Of a DNA stretch of 64,000 nt, positions 1 through 12,310 are shown piece by piece; within the stretch, counting starts at the first letter, position 1; each line of letters starts with the position of its first letter. Source of the stretch: Mangifera indica (Eukaryota > Streptophyta > Magnoliopsida > Sapindales > Anacardiaceae); assembly GCF_011075055.1 (NCBI RefSeq), contig NC_058137.1:4268771-4332770 (forward strand), given 5' to 3'. The position numbers and the translations under genes are program-made. Below the pieces are notes generated by a model. It saw nothing but the letters and a program-made list of their open reading frames with translations. It was not told the DNA's origin and did no database searches.

Positions 1-2
1 CC

Positions 3-3000
3 CGAAGCTTTACTCAGAGACCAGTCGTAGCACAAAGATTTAGTACGAGTAGAGATACGGAGGTCCATGAACGATCTGGTGATGCTTATCAGCCACAGCA
101 GCCACACCAAGAGCTGGTGAGCCAATACAAGACGGCGCTTGCGGAACTGACCTTCAACTCGAAGCCTATAATAACTAATTTGACTATAATTGCCGGTGAG
201 AATGTTCATGCCGCGAAAGCAATCGCAGCCACAGTCTGCGCTAATATTCTTGAGGTGAAATTCCAGTTTTACTGTAGCTGTTTATCTGTTCCATTGTTGT
301 TTGAATTAATTGTACACAAGTTAGTAATGCTATTAAATAGAAAAAGGAAATTAGTATTACTGCTTTAATATTGTGTTTTTAAGTGAAATGGAAGATATAT
401 AAATTGTAACTGTAAAGGGGGATTAATGAAATGTTTTATTGATGATTTATTTGCAAATTTGTTGTTCTGAGTTCAGTTTTCTGCAAATTCATTTAAGCGT
501 ATTTGTGAGCTGATGTGATATTTGGAGTTCATATCCGATGTGAGGATATGAAGGAAGATGCACTGTAATGTGTTAATCCCTAATTGATGAATCATATTAG
601 AGATGAGAACATGTGGACAGGTTTCAAAATGCATTGAACCAGATTTCTAAAACAAGTTATTTGATGGGATTAATTTTATTTATACCAGCGCTACATTATA
701 TGTAGTAGATATGCTTGAGTTCACGTGCAAAGAGCCAACATGTCATAACCATATGGATATTGTAAAATGAGTTGTTCCAAGTTAAGCATCTCACTAAAGT
801 TATTCCTTTATGTTAATTTTGATTTTTCACTATATTGTGATATATCCTGTTCACTTGTTCTTTCCCCTATCCCCAATTTGAATTCTCATATGGCAGTGAT
901 CCTGAATATTGTCTGATCTTCCAAAGACAACATAAGAGGCACTATTCTTTGGTTTGTCATTTTCATCTTTTTGTATTGGTTCTCTAAGTTTGTTGGGAAA
1001 TACATTCTGTCAAATCTGAAGCCAAGATTTACTTCATGATTGAGAGATATGATTGAACGTAATACAGTATATGCTCTTTGTGATGTTAGCCTAAAGGCTC
1101 GATCCTGAGCAATTTGTTGTGGGGGAACGATACCGTAGAAATGGCATTTGTTCTTTTCCATTATTTTTTCTTTTTTCTTCTAATCTCTCCTTTTTGCTTT
1201 TCTTCAAAGAACTGTCAGCAAAAGTTCACTAGGTCTGCTAGAGGTTGATGATGTAGCTTCAATTGTTAAATTATGTAAGGTTGCAAAGGGGAGGACCTGT
1301 GATAAAATTGTTCATATTGTGTGCATGGCTGTTTGAAAGTGGATTAATTGATGTTGGAAGAGGAGACTGAAGTGAGGTAGCTGCTTGGAAAAAAGAACAA
1401 GGAGATAATATAAATTTAACCATCTATAATTAAGCCAGTTGCAAGGAAAGAGAAGTTAAAACAATGGTTTTAATGAGAGGAAAAAGGGTTATGGACAGTG
1501 CTTCGTAAATCAGTTTAGCAGGGTATGTTTGAGAATTAGGAAACCTAAAGGATTTTCTCTGTTCTGTTGAATGTTCTATGCATTGTGATTTTGTGGTTCT
1601 CATTATTGATAAATTATTTTTAATTAGCTTATGTTTATTTGCTATAGCTGTCTCAAGAACTCTACTAATATCTGGTTTCATATGATTTTTAGAGAAACAT
1701 TGCTCTTGCGTAACTCCAGTGGCTGGTTTTGATTTTCTTTATTTTTTCTCCAAGTTAGGGATTGGATTCAGGGATTCTGACTGGGAAACCTCAGTGTAAT
1801 ATTCACTTATTTGTTTGAAGAAATCTGGCTGTAGCATATCATATCTAATCATAAATAATTACTTACAGGTTCCCAGTGAGCAAAAGCTGCCATCTCTCTA
1901 TCTTTTAGATAGTATTGTAAAGAATATTGGAAGGGATTACATAAAACATTTTGCTCCCAGACTGCCAGAGGTTAGACATTATTTTTTCTTTTTGTGACCT
2001 CTGTTTTCGTTTACAAGTTTCAGACCGGTGGAATCAAATATAAATTGCTTATCTACTGGAGACATTATTTGTACTTTCAGTCGTTTATCTAATTAGTAAA
2101 AGTTGTGCCCCTGCAATGTGCCTATGATATGTTTATTTGCTGTTGAGTTTCTTGGATTTCATTTATATAATTCCTGTTGTCAATTTCTTGTTTTTCTGGA
2201 AATCTAGGTCTTTTGCAAGGCATATAAACAAGTTGATTCATCTGTTCATTCAAGTATGCGGCATCTTTTTGGAACTTGGAAAGGAGTTTTTCCTCTTCAG
2301 ACCCTTCAAATGATTGAGAAAGAACTTGGTTTCACCCTATGATCAATGGTTCATCTTCAGGAACAACATCCAAGCCTAATTTGCAGTCACAGCGCCCACC
2401 ACATAGCATTCATGTGAATCCTAAATATTTAGAAAGGCAGCGCCTTCAGCAGTCAGGCAGGGTAAGTGGAATTGCACAATCAATTTTTTTGCTTGTGGAA
2501 TCATGCTATGCTTCTTTTGTTCTTGACCATATTTCAAACATTTCCCCTATTTTCCTTGGATATTCATTAAATTTAGAAATTGGTGCTTTTGAGTCAGTGA
2601 ATCACTTTTATGTGGTAAACAATTTTTTTTGTTTATGTCAGACTGATCCGAGGGTCAATTCTATGCATGTTAAAAATGTAGTTGCTTCAAGGCTTACTAA
2701 AGGCAGCTTATAATTTTTTTATCAATCAGCATGTGCCAAATATCTACAATCGTGGTTTTTTTTTTATTTTCTTTGATTGATTCCATCATCATCACTTGGA
2801 TGTAATCAATATAGATGACTATTTCTCTACTTCCCAGTAATTCTTTAGTAAATTTTTCACCTGATCATTAATCTACAGTGTTATCCTTTTCTTGTTCCTC
2901 AACTGGTTTTCTTTCACTTAGCATATTGTAAAGTCTGAAATAAGCCTGACATAATTCTTTCTGTTTTATTGGTCTAACATGAATAAGGCTAAAGGATTGG

Positions 3001-6000
3001 CTAATGACATGACTGGGCCTGTTACAAGCACAACTGTAGATGCCGAGAGGCCAGAGAGAACAGCCAGCGTCAGCAACAGCAGGCCATGGGTGGAACCTTC
3101 AGTCAAAATGCATGTAAGGAGTAGTTCATGTTTTCTTATTCTACGTTTGTGTTGATAATTATTATGTTTTTTGGGTCTCACGATAAAATAAACATTTTAG
3201 AGCTTTCAGCATTCACACAGAAATGCTCTAAGTGAGCCTATCCATGAGAAGAACATTGGTGCAGCCTATGGAGAATACGAATACGGCTCTGATCTTTCGC
3301 AGAACGCTGGCTTGGGAATTGGAAGAACTACAGGAAGGAATAGTGACCAGGGAAATGACAAATCTTGGGGTGGAGTTGGTAGCAACATAGCAGAGACAAT
3401 ATCTGGCCAGAGAAATGGTTTTAATATCAAGCAGGGTTTTCCAAATTACTCAGCTTCCAAATCTGCAAATCCCGATGTGCATCTGCAGCCAACACAGAAG
3501 ATTGCAAGTAGAAGCAGCAGTGGCATGTCTAATAGCTGGAAAAACTCAGAGGAAGAGGAGTTTATGTGGGAGATGCACTCAAGATTATTAGATAACGATG
3601 CAGTCAATATTCCTATCAATTCAGGGAAGGATCGTTGGCCTCCAGATGATCCAGAAAAAATGGTAATCTTTATTTTCTGGCTTCATGCTGTATATGAAAA
3701 TCTATTCCTCATCATGAAAAATAATTTCTGGGAATATTTGGAGGCTTTGGATAAAATCGAAGTCCCTTTCAATGGAAGTCTTCTTCCAGTGACACATTTG
3801 TTTCAGGTCCCTTCATAGTATTAGTCATAGGATTAATTGAAAAAGTGATGAGTGGTGTCAAACATTTGCTGCCAAGAATAATATGTATGTAGATCTTTTT
3901 TTCCTTCTTCTTTAAGTCAAAAACTCTCTCCAAAATTAACCCTACTTGTGAATGGTTTGTTCATTGATGTGTTTCTCTATGTGGTGGTTAGAGTATTAAA
4001 TTAGGCGCAACATATATTCCTGTGTCAAAAACATGCTGATACTCTTATATATGCTTATTTGTTGCTTCGATTTAGCCAATACTGTGCTTTTGGTTTGTAT
4101 TGACTTTATACAAGTGTAGTGCATTTTTTCTGTTGTACCATCTTGGATCAGGTTAGATAAAATAATGCTATCTAGTTGTATAAGCAAGTCCTCTTCTACC
4201 TTGAGGTGGCTTGTATTTTGAACTTCGTTTGTTAGAATAATTTGTTTGTTTGTGATTTGGGAGTGACAGTAGTTCTTTTCTCTTTGATTTGCCTAGTCCC
4301 TTCCCATGATTCTACTGTGTTCCTTTTTGCGCTAGTTATGACTGATTTTTTTTTTTCCCTGGTGCTTCTATGTTATCTGTTACAGGAATTTGAAAGTCAC
4401 TTGCGAAAGCCACAAAATGTGCATGATGTTGGGTCAAGGTTTGACAGAGGAACTACAGAGGATTCCCTGTCTACTGAACAGAAAGATCAAGCAACTTATG
4501 GGCAACGGAAATCTACAATGTGGCCATTGAAGGAGTCACACTCAGAAGGCTATTCTGCCACCCTTGGTGGGCTGCCTACAAGCACAAATTCTTCTCTTGC
4601 TAGGATGGGTGGTCATCCCCCTGTTGGTTCATCTCATATTGGGGCCTCAAGTTTTGGGGTTTTGTCAAGTTCAGCTGTGGGATCTGCTGGAAGCTTGGGG
4701 CAACAAAGATTTCAGTCTGCAAGAGCTGGATCACCTTCTGAACAGTCTGCTATGCTCCAGCATCCTCAACCACCTTTGTTACCGGCAAATCGTCCCCACC
4801 AAAACTTGAAAAATTTGGCTGAGCAGGACCATCCTCATGTTCAGTCCCTGCCTCGACCTGATTCAAAAGCAACTCCCTTTTCAGGACATTTGGGTGGTGG
4901 GCCAATTAGCCGCACTAGCAAGGATTCTCTATCCATGCAGCATTCTAATAGTCTCCTTGGTAACATGCAAAAGTTTCAGCCTCAAGAGTTGAAGGCTTCA
5001 TCTCCTGGAGGCTCTTCTTTTCAGCTAAGTGATCACTATCCTCTCACACAGCCACTGCCGACGGATCTCAAGCAGCCCGAACCTTCTGGTCTGTCTCCAA
5101 AGCCACTTCCACCTAATTTTGGAACTCCCTTAATGACTGGAAATGCATCTGATCATTCAAATAGACTTGATGGCGAAAATTTAGGACAATCAAGCACGAG
5201 TACATTGTTAGCTGCTGTCTTGAAGAGTGGTATTCTTTCCAACTCAATCACCAGTGGCCTAGCTAATCGGACTGTCCAAGATGTGGGAGAAATCCCATCA
5301 CGGTCGGATATTCAACCTCCTCTGCCGAGTGGACCTCCACCTACGTTGGTTACCTCCTCAGGACCCATGGCTGTGTCAGGTCCTGCATCCTGTGATAAGT
5401 CATCGGCTACAGCAAATAGTTCCCATGGAAAGGTAGGACCACCACCACCACCACTGCCGCCTGGTCCTCCACCTTCATCTCTTATGGGTATTGCATCAGC
5501 GCAAGTTTCCAACGTTGAAAGCAAGTCTTCAAACCCTATTTCAAATCTGTTGAGCTCGCTAGTTGCAAAAGGTCTGATATCTGCATCAAAGAATGAGTCA
5601 CCATCTCTCATGGCACCCCTAATTCCCACTCAGGCACAGAATCAAAGCGCAGGGGACTCTTCAAGTAGTCTTGCACCAGTGTCTTCTGTTCCAAGTTCAT
5701 CAAGCATTCCTCCAACTTCCACCATGGATGAGGCATCTTTTCCAGAACCTGTTGCTGAAAGTTCGGTTGCCTTACCTCAGTCCTCTTCAGTGGAGATGGA
5801 AAATCTCATAGGTTTGGAGTTTAAGACAGATATAATCCGCGAATTTCATACAACTGTGATTGATAGACTTTTTGATGACTTACCACATAGCTGCAGCATA
5901 TGCGGGCTTCGACTTAAACTCCAAGAACAGCTTGATAGACACTTGGAGTGGCATGCTTTAAGAAGGCCTGGGTCAGATGCTGTAGTTAGAAGGAGTTTTT

Positions 6001-6521
6001 ATGCAAAGTCAGATGACTGGGTTGTTGGGAGGGCAGGATTTCCGCTGGGATTTGAGTCTGCCATTCTGAAAGAGTCTGGTAAAATAATGGACAAGGGTGA
6101 GCCTATGGTTCCTGCAGATGATAATGAAAGTGCATGTGTTTTGTGTGGTGACCTTTTCGAAGACTATTATGATCAAGAAAGGGATGAATGGATGTTCAGG
6201 GAAGCTGTATATATGACTACCCTTTTCAAGGATGGTGAAGCTGCAACAAAAGATGAGAGTGCTGCTAAGGGTCCCATTGTTCATGCAAAGTGTATATCAG
6301 AAAGTTCGCCTCATGACTTGGGACTTGTTAGTGGTGTTAAAATGGTAAGATTCTTGACTTCTAGATTTCAGCGAGTCTGACTTCCAATGTCTTACTCCTG
6401 CATCTTTGATTGGACGTGGCATTTTATGTATAAAATCTGTAGCAGTCAAATTCCTTTGTGTATAACATCTTCTCCATCACCTTATCTTTTGTTTATATTT
6501 TGGTAGGAAATGGATACTTAA
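3..6521 (+). CDS. PCFS4: Pcf11-type polyadenylation and cleavage factor (PCFS4-like), 5' partial, with an apparent frameshift
   Basis: Nuclear pre-mRNA 3'-end processing factor: Pcf11 binds the RNA polymerase II C-terminal domain through its CID and acts in cleavage complex II. The exons I can join are 3-254 (5' part outside the window), 1869-1970, 2208-2461, 2988-3113, 3201-3662, 4386-6344 and 6507-6521 (TAA). Introns are GT-AG and all phase 0. The first three exons form the CID, running from [11 protein letters not shown] through [12 protein letters not shown] to [13 protein letters not shown]. Then come the [20 protein letters not shown] block, a Ser/Pro-rich middle with a polyproline stretch near 5440, a C2H2 zinc finger (C-x2-C-x12-H-x3-H, about 5890-5950), and a second C-x2-C / H-x2-C finger at about 6136-6300. 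Reading continuously, the third exon meets TGA at 2340-2342; one more base in the preceding CCC run would restore the family reading frame. The family identity is secure. Which Arabidopsis paralogue it matches (At4g04885 or At2g36480) is not settled. Confidence 0.93.
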
Positions 6522-7380
6522 TGACTTAAGGTGAGAAACACAATGGATATGCTGGCTGCAATCACAAGAAGCTGAGTTCAGGTTTTCTTTAAATAGCTTA
6601 AGTGTGCATGGTCTTTCATGCTAATTTTGTTATATGCGCCAAAATGGTGGTGAGAGCATCTGGTAGTGCTGCTCTCTTTTCTGTTCTTTGCTCTTTCTTC
6701 ATTTAATCTATAATTTGATAAATACATATAAATGCCAGATAGTTTGCATCTCAACTCTTGTTGTTAATGTGGTTGATGTGTTCTTTTAAAATTTTCCATC
6801 TTTTACCAAAGCGAGGTTGCACTTAGTACCAGCATTTAAACACGAGGCAAGGCAGTCTGATCCATAGCAACATGCAGCTTCAAATATGCAGATGGAAGAT
6901 TGAGTATCATTAAAATATTTCTATGTAGCCTTATTTGTCTTTACATTTCATGGTTTACTTTTAATTGGTTTGTGTGGATGTAGCTTTTATAGTGGACCAT
7001 TGTTTGGAGGCATCAGAAAGTAACATTTTCTTCTTGATTGGTCTTATTTTGTCGCTTCTTTTATTATTTGCGTTAAGTTAAAGTTGTGAATTGTAGTATT
7101 CTTGATGTTCCCTCAAACAATTTCTCATTTTTCTACTTGTTCAAAGTGTACATTAACACGTCATCATTGCTTGTGTTGAGCAGAGGCCCAAAACCTAATT
7201 TTTCTCAATTAGCAAGATCACACTGATTTTACCCACTGCACTTAATAATTAACGCTGACAATGGGTTGAGGTCCCCCAAACAATGGAATACTTCCAGGAC
7301 AAGACGACCAAAAAGTGTAGCTTTACTGTTTTACCAAATCATAAGGGTGTGTTTTTTTTTTAAATTATTATTATTAAACT
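6522..7380 (+). other. Probable 3' UTR of the Pcf11-like gene and intergenic gap to PSK
   Basis: This stretch has no coding sequence I can support. The first several hundred bases follow the TAA of the Pcf11-like gene and are T-rich, as expected for a plant 3' UTR. The last part lies between two convergent genes, so the PSK gene's minus-strand 3' UTR should end near here. The transcript boundary is inferred, not seen. Confidence 0.4.
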
Positions 7381-7567
7381 TGTTTACTTTAATTGTCGCC
7401 TCATAACAGTTCCTCTAAGTACCTATTCTATGGTAGTGCCCATCAAACAAAATCTATTCATTACTTAACAAAGCCGAAGCAACATTCATACACTGAGTGT
7501 GAGAGGATTATGTATTATATACAATTTTATATCATACCAAAGCACAACTTGTTTACAGAACACGCTT

Positions 7568-7573
7568 TTTATT
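7568..7573 (-). promoter_or_regulatory. AATAAA polyadenylation signal of the PSK gene
   Basis: The minus strand reads AATAAA here, 35 bases after the TGA of the phytosulfokine precursor. The position and exact match suit a plant near-upstream element for 3'-end formation. Confidence 0.5.
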
Positions 7574-7607
7574 GAAGAACGTTTCATGATAAAATTAAAC
7601 TACATAT

Positions 7608-8063
7608 TCAAGGCTTGTTGTGTTGGGTGTAAATATAATCCAAGTGAGCTTCTGCGGTCATCCTTCTCTTTTGGCATTCTTCATCTTTGTCATCACAACT
7701 CTCCCACTCGGAACCCATCAGCTACACAAATGATTAACCATTAAAAATTACAACAACAATCAGTAATAAAGAAAAAAAGAAAGATATTGAACAAATAAAA
7801 GATTAAAATTACTATCTTGATGAGATCTTCACTGACCTCTTTGAACGTAGTTGTATGAACAACAGCATGAAGCTTCCCCTCCTTTTCACCTGTAAAATTG
7901 ATGAGTTGAAACATCTGATAAGGTATGCCAAAAAAGAAGGTTATTAATAAGAGTAGGAGTAGGTACCTTGTGTTTTTGGAAGTGAACGTGCAGATATTGA
8001 GTGGGATAAAAGAAGAGAAAGAAGGGAAAAAAAGATGAGAAAGACATGAAAACCCTGCTTCAT
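7608..8063 (-). CDS. PSK: Phytosulfokine (PSK) peptide hormone precursor
   Basis: Secreted precursor of the disulfated pentapeptide YIYTQ, which is perceived by PSKR leucine-rich-repeat receptor kinases and promotes cell growth. Minus-strand exons are 8063-7967, 7889-7837 and 7721-7608. The splice sites CAAG|GTACCT, TTTACAG|GTG, GAG|GTCAGT and TGTGTAG|CTG join in frame to give 87 residues. Residues 1-25 (start MKQGFHVF) form a hydrophobic signal peptide. The C-terminal region has the family pattern: an acidic segment with two Cys ([10 protein letters not shown]), a basic QKRRM processing region, then [13 protein letters not shown] and the stop. The acidic Asp just before YIYTQ, needed for tyrosine sulfation, is present. 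The length fits the family (about 75-90 residues). ATG at 8063 is the first in-frame start and gives the signal peptide directly. The C-terminus resembles PSK2/PSK3-type precursors, but I do not assign a paralogue. Confidence 0.92.
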
Positions 8064-8142
8064 AGCTATGAATGATGATGATGATGATAAGTTCAAGAGA
8101 GAAAGAAGATTATTGTAAAAAGAGGAGGCTCAGAAGGAGCTG

Positions 8143-8150
8143 TATAAATA
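8143..8150 (-). promoter_or_regulatory. Candidate TATA box of the PSK gene
   Basis: The minus strand reads TATTTATA about 80 bases upstream of the PSK ATG, a reasonable distance for a TATA element followed by a short 5' UTR. It is a variant of the consensus, so this is a positional guess. Confidence 0.3.
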
Positions 8151-8299
8151 GAACATGAAAAACATGGAATGGGAGTTACAAAAATGAGATTGTACTGTGT
8201 GTCAATGGCTATCCTTTTCTTTCGATTTTTGTGCACCCCACTACACTCCTTTTTCATTATGCGATAAGAGAGAATCATGTCATACCAATACCACTGTCA

Positions 8300-9825
8300 A
8301 ATTTGTTTAATCAATAAACCCACTAATTATCACTCTTTATTTTAAAAAATACCTCTAAAATTAAAAAAAAATTTCCTAAAAATATCATTTAACCCCATCA
8401 AAATATTAAAGGGTTTGGATTGATATTGTTGACTTAATAAACTAATATGATATATGATTTGATCCCATAAAAAAATCAATGGAGACTGTTTTAGGTCTTG
8501 CAAGAATAAAAAACAATACACACTAAAAGGGAGAGTGTCGCTGCCATAGTATAGAAAGAATACTAAAAAGGAGTCAAGCTTTCAGATTAAAGTTTATGGC
8601 GTATTTTTTACGTGTAGAAAAATAATAGTGGACTGTTGGCTGTTTAAAAGGGTCAACAAGTCAACATTGAAGACTGACAGCTGTTTTCCATTCTTTCAAA
8701 TTCAGTGTGAATGCTTTGACTTTTTACATTAATACTCTCTTATATTATATTATACGTTATAAAGTATCCTCCCCCTCACGTGCTAAAAGTTGTGCCCACT
8801 TATGTTATTTACTTGTTTATTTTGTCTTTAAATACTTCACTCTATATTATTATTATTAATCATTTACCAGCAACCAGCTCTTTGAAGTTTAACAAAAATT
8901 TTTTAGGATTTGAAGGTTGATGATTTATGTATATAAGAAAGGGAAATCGAGCATATTCTATTCAGTTTTTCCAAAATTAAAAAATCACATGTTCTTTCTA
9001 AAATTAAAAAATAATAAATGTTTATTTTTTATTAAAATTTAAAGTAAATTTCGATACAAAAAAGGCAGATGTAGATTTTAATAACACCACAACTACCACT
9101 CTCTATCATCATTAACAACATCACTACTACCTCTTGCCATTAACGATTACACCCCCACCTATTATCGTTATTGACAACATCATTCCTCTTGTCATTATTG
9201 ATAACACCATCAATTTATATATAGATGTTAGTTACTGAATTATTAAAATAGATATAAGAAGTTAAACATTTACATTTAAGTAATTTAACATCATTTTGTT
9301 CAAAATTTTCAAAATATCTTCCCACGTTGAGGTGTTACCACTCACCCATTTGGTCATTTGAGAGATTTTTTATAAATTTTTTAACTCTACATTCTTCGAC
9401 GATTACTCAAGGTCTTATGTATCCATATTTGTAGAATTGTAAGAGGGACTTTCTCTTTCCTTTTTGTTGGTGAGAACCTCATTGTATAGCTAAGGAATCA
9501 CTTTTATGAAGGAATTGATTGTCATATTCAACCCCCCAAATATCCCATGGGTGTTTGTTAAATGTGGGTGGATGATCCACTAGTTGCAATATCTTAACCA
9601 TTATACCTTACACATGTGTACACCTAATAAAACCCTGTACAAAAAATATAGTATTACCAAAGTCATAATGTCTTTATCATTGTCCCTATGAAATATCCTA
9701 GAAAACAAATATCAAATAACTAGGGATGATACCAGGCAGGAAGGGGATGAATATCCTAACCCCCATCCTTGTCTTTGTTCTTGCAGAAGAAACTTTTTCT
9801 GTCCCTGTTTTGTTTTTAATACGAG
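8300..9825. other. A+T-rich intergenic spacer upstream of PSK
   Basis: No coding sequence recognised. At 9080-9215 there is a loose run of diverged units of the type CATTATTAACAACATCA, about seven units, which looks like an old minisatellite. The rest is A+T-rich sequence without motifs I can support. Confidence 0.4.
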
Positions 9826-10790
9826 GATAATGAAAATTTGTTGTTAGTTATAAAGACAAAAATATCATTTAATTAATACTATTAAAAAAACTAAAATTGT
9901 ATCATTTTTTTTCATCTTAATTTTGAAAACTGATAATTTCTCTTATGCCCTTATATTTTTCAGTCTTAAAAAATGACTTTTTCCCTCTCATCTCCAGGGT
10001 TTCATATTTTTCAAGTTTCTCTTTTACAACTATCCCTAGACTTTTTGAAACTTTCATTTCACTCCCCCCCCCCCCCTTTCTAAGGTTTCATCTCTTTCAA
10101 CTCCAAGGAATTCGGCTGCGGCTCAATCTTCTCCATTGACCCACTGTCTTCGTTGACTCTCCTTTGAATCTAATCGAATGATCGACAGATTACTGTGAAT
10201 AATTTGTTTGTAGCCTCTCTTCCTCATATCTCTCTTGAGCGCAACAAGGTTCGTTTGATGGATTTTGCAATTCTTTCAATACGATGATCTACTACCTCAT
10301 TTCCAACATTCTTTTCATTTCTACCATGATCTATCGTGCTCGAGAAATGGAAGATGGAGAAGGAGAGCCAATGATTCGTTTTGTTCCAACATTTGTTTTG
10401 TTTCATGGTAATCGACTGTCAAGTAAATCATATTTAGAGGAGAATCGACGAAGATACTTGGTTTATAGAGAGAAGGAGAGCATCGATAGAGAAAATCAAT
10501 CAATAAATGAATTCCTTATAACTGAAAGAGATGAAACCTTAAAAATGGAGGTGAAATGAAAGTTTCAAAAAGTTAGGGGAATGGTTACAAAAGAGAAACT
10601 TAGAAAAAGTGAAATCCTAGAGATAAAAAAAAATCATCAGTTTTTTAAAATTACGGTATAATAAAGGGATAAAATTTTAGTTTTTTTAATATTATTTATT
10701 AAATAACCTTTTTACTTTTATAACTAATAATAAATTTTAATAAAAATTGAATGATAGATAAATATTTAGATTTTAAAAAAATTACAGATA
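9826..10790. mobile_element. Non-autonomous foldback-type DNA transposon with long terminal inverted repeats (copy A)
   Basis: The left arm, about 9826-10113, pairs as an inverted repeat with the right arm, about 10509-10790. Both arms carry, in the same order, TTAGTTATAAA, ATTAAAAAAACTAAAAT, AAACTGAT, AAGTTTCTCTTTT, CTTTTTGAAACTTTCATTTCAC, AAGGTTTCATCTCTTTCA and AAGGAATTC. The middle 400 bases encode no transposase I recognise. Short ORFs inside are by-products of the repeat. A run of 14 C residues interrupts the left arm near 10062-10076. A second family member lies at 49195-49970. The arm length suggests a Mutator-like or foldback element; the superfamily is inference, as I could not identify a clean target-site duplication. 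Confidence 0.75.
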
Positions 10791-11898
10791 TCAGTTTAAT
10801 AGTATAGTAAACCTTCCTATGGAATAAGTCTTTGGGCCAAAAATAAAAGCGTGGAATAGCAATCTAGGTGGTAGGGAATGCGTAGCTGTGGCTTTTCAGG
10901 CAAAGTAATTTATGTAAAGTTGAAGCATGCATGACAATTCCACTCACTCATTACACCATTTTTAACAAAGTAATCTACCCTGCAGGTTTCACTTTCTTTA
11001 CCGCTACTATATATCAAAATAAAGCATATTTCACACTTTTTTAAAGTTCGACATATAAAAAGCTAGCTATTTGAACTAGCCATGTTGTTCCCATCTTATG
11101 ATTAAGGGATTATATTATATTTTGGTTTAAATTAAGATCGTGGGTGGTTTCATTATACAAAGGACATGTCTTAACCACGAACACCCAATGTAGTTTAAGT
11201 AGGGATTTAGGTACTTATTATCTTCACCTTGAGATCCATATATAATGCGGAAGATAGTTGTTCCTATCATTTATATTTTATGAAAACTCTGATGGAAAAC
11301 ACTACTTAATCATTTAGGGTACATGTTTGACCTATTTTCATCATATAGTTATTTTCGTTACGTCTCTCTAACCTATTATTACTTATATTGTTATATGTTT
11401 TGTTTAGATATTCATTATGACTAAATATACTTATCTCATAGATAAATATTTTATTTATAATTTTTTTAGCTCATCTTAGTTATAAGTGGTGCAGTTAAAA
11501 TTGAGTAATTTAATTTTTACTTGCATAACTAAATGTTTATATATATTTTTTTCCATTAAATATTTTTTGTCGTAACAATAAATAAATTTGAAGTAAAAGA
11601 TAATAATCCTTTTTAGCCATTGACAAATAGTATTTATAACCATGGTTGTTACTTTACAGGTGTATCAATTTATAATTAAAACTTGAACATTCTTACTATA
11701 AAAAATATTAACCATGGCAATTACATTAACATCTTAGCTGTATGCCCACTAAAATCGAAGATAAATACACAAGATAGTTAACAAAAACTCATCATCCTAG
11801 GAACTTAGAAAATATGATATTATGATGGTCAGAGAAATGAAATGGTGATTACTGAAACGAGAGAAAAAAGGAGAAAGAAAGTGAGAGATAAAAGGAAA

Positions 11899-11938
<40 letters not shown>

Positions 11939-12212
11939 TAATTTTAATCATAACGTAAATAACTAGAAATTAATTTTAACAGTAATAATATATAAAAAAA
12001 AATTTACATAAATTATTTTTTCATAAAATTATGTAACAATCTTACATGTATATTATGTAATTTTTTAATTTAAAATCAGTCATTTATATTAATACAAACA
12101 AAGCATTGTCCGTCCAATACACATACTAACTGATTTTTGAAGGCTATACAAAAATATGGGTCCAATTTATAATTTACATAAATAATATAATTTTGGGGAA
12201 AAAAAAATAAAG
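10791..12212. other. A+T-rich intergenic spacer
   Basis: No gene recognised. An (AT)n microsatellite of 17 units occupies 11901-11934. The rest is low-complexity A+T-rich sequence. Confidence 0.4.
11901..11934. repeat. (AT)n microsatellite
   Basis: Uninterrupted AT dinucleotide run of about 34 bases. Confidence 0.9.
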
Positions 12213-12252
12213 GTTGAGATGGCCGAGTTGGTCTAAGGCGCCAGATTAAGGT

Positions 12253-12285
<33 letters not shown>

Positions 12286-12293
12286 TCTCAACA
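12213..12293 (+). tRNA. tRNA-Leu (anticodon AAG)
   Basis: An 81-base type II tRNA. The acceptor stem is GTTGAGA with TCTCAAC and discriminator A. The D arm starts at TGGCCGAGTTGG. The anticodon stem CCAGA/TCTGG encloses loop TTAAGGT with anticodon AAG. A variable arm is present, and the T arm is GTGGG-TTCAAAT-CCCAC. Internal A and B boxes (TGGCCGAGTTGG and GGTTCAAATCC) are intact. There is no intron and no encoded CCA. A T-run at 12310-12315 can serve as the RNA polymerase III terminator. Confidence 0.97.
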
Positions 12294-12310
12294 AATAAAT
12301 TTATATGTGT

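Noticed and set aside
8080..8094. Upstream ATG-rich (ATC/GAT)n run before the PSK start
   Set aside because: Minus-strand reading gives ATC repeats with no in-frame ATG, so it does not change the start choice.
10284..10559. 91-residue ORF with an antiparallel partner at 10224-10503
   Set aside because: Both lie in the middle and right arm of the foldback element and reflect its inverted repeat. No protein similarity recognised.
12076..12294. 72-residue minus-strand ORF starting MLRVGFEPTPFRTRTL
   Set aside because: It is the reverse complement of the tRNA-Leu gene and its flank; such ORFs are a known artefact.
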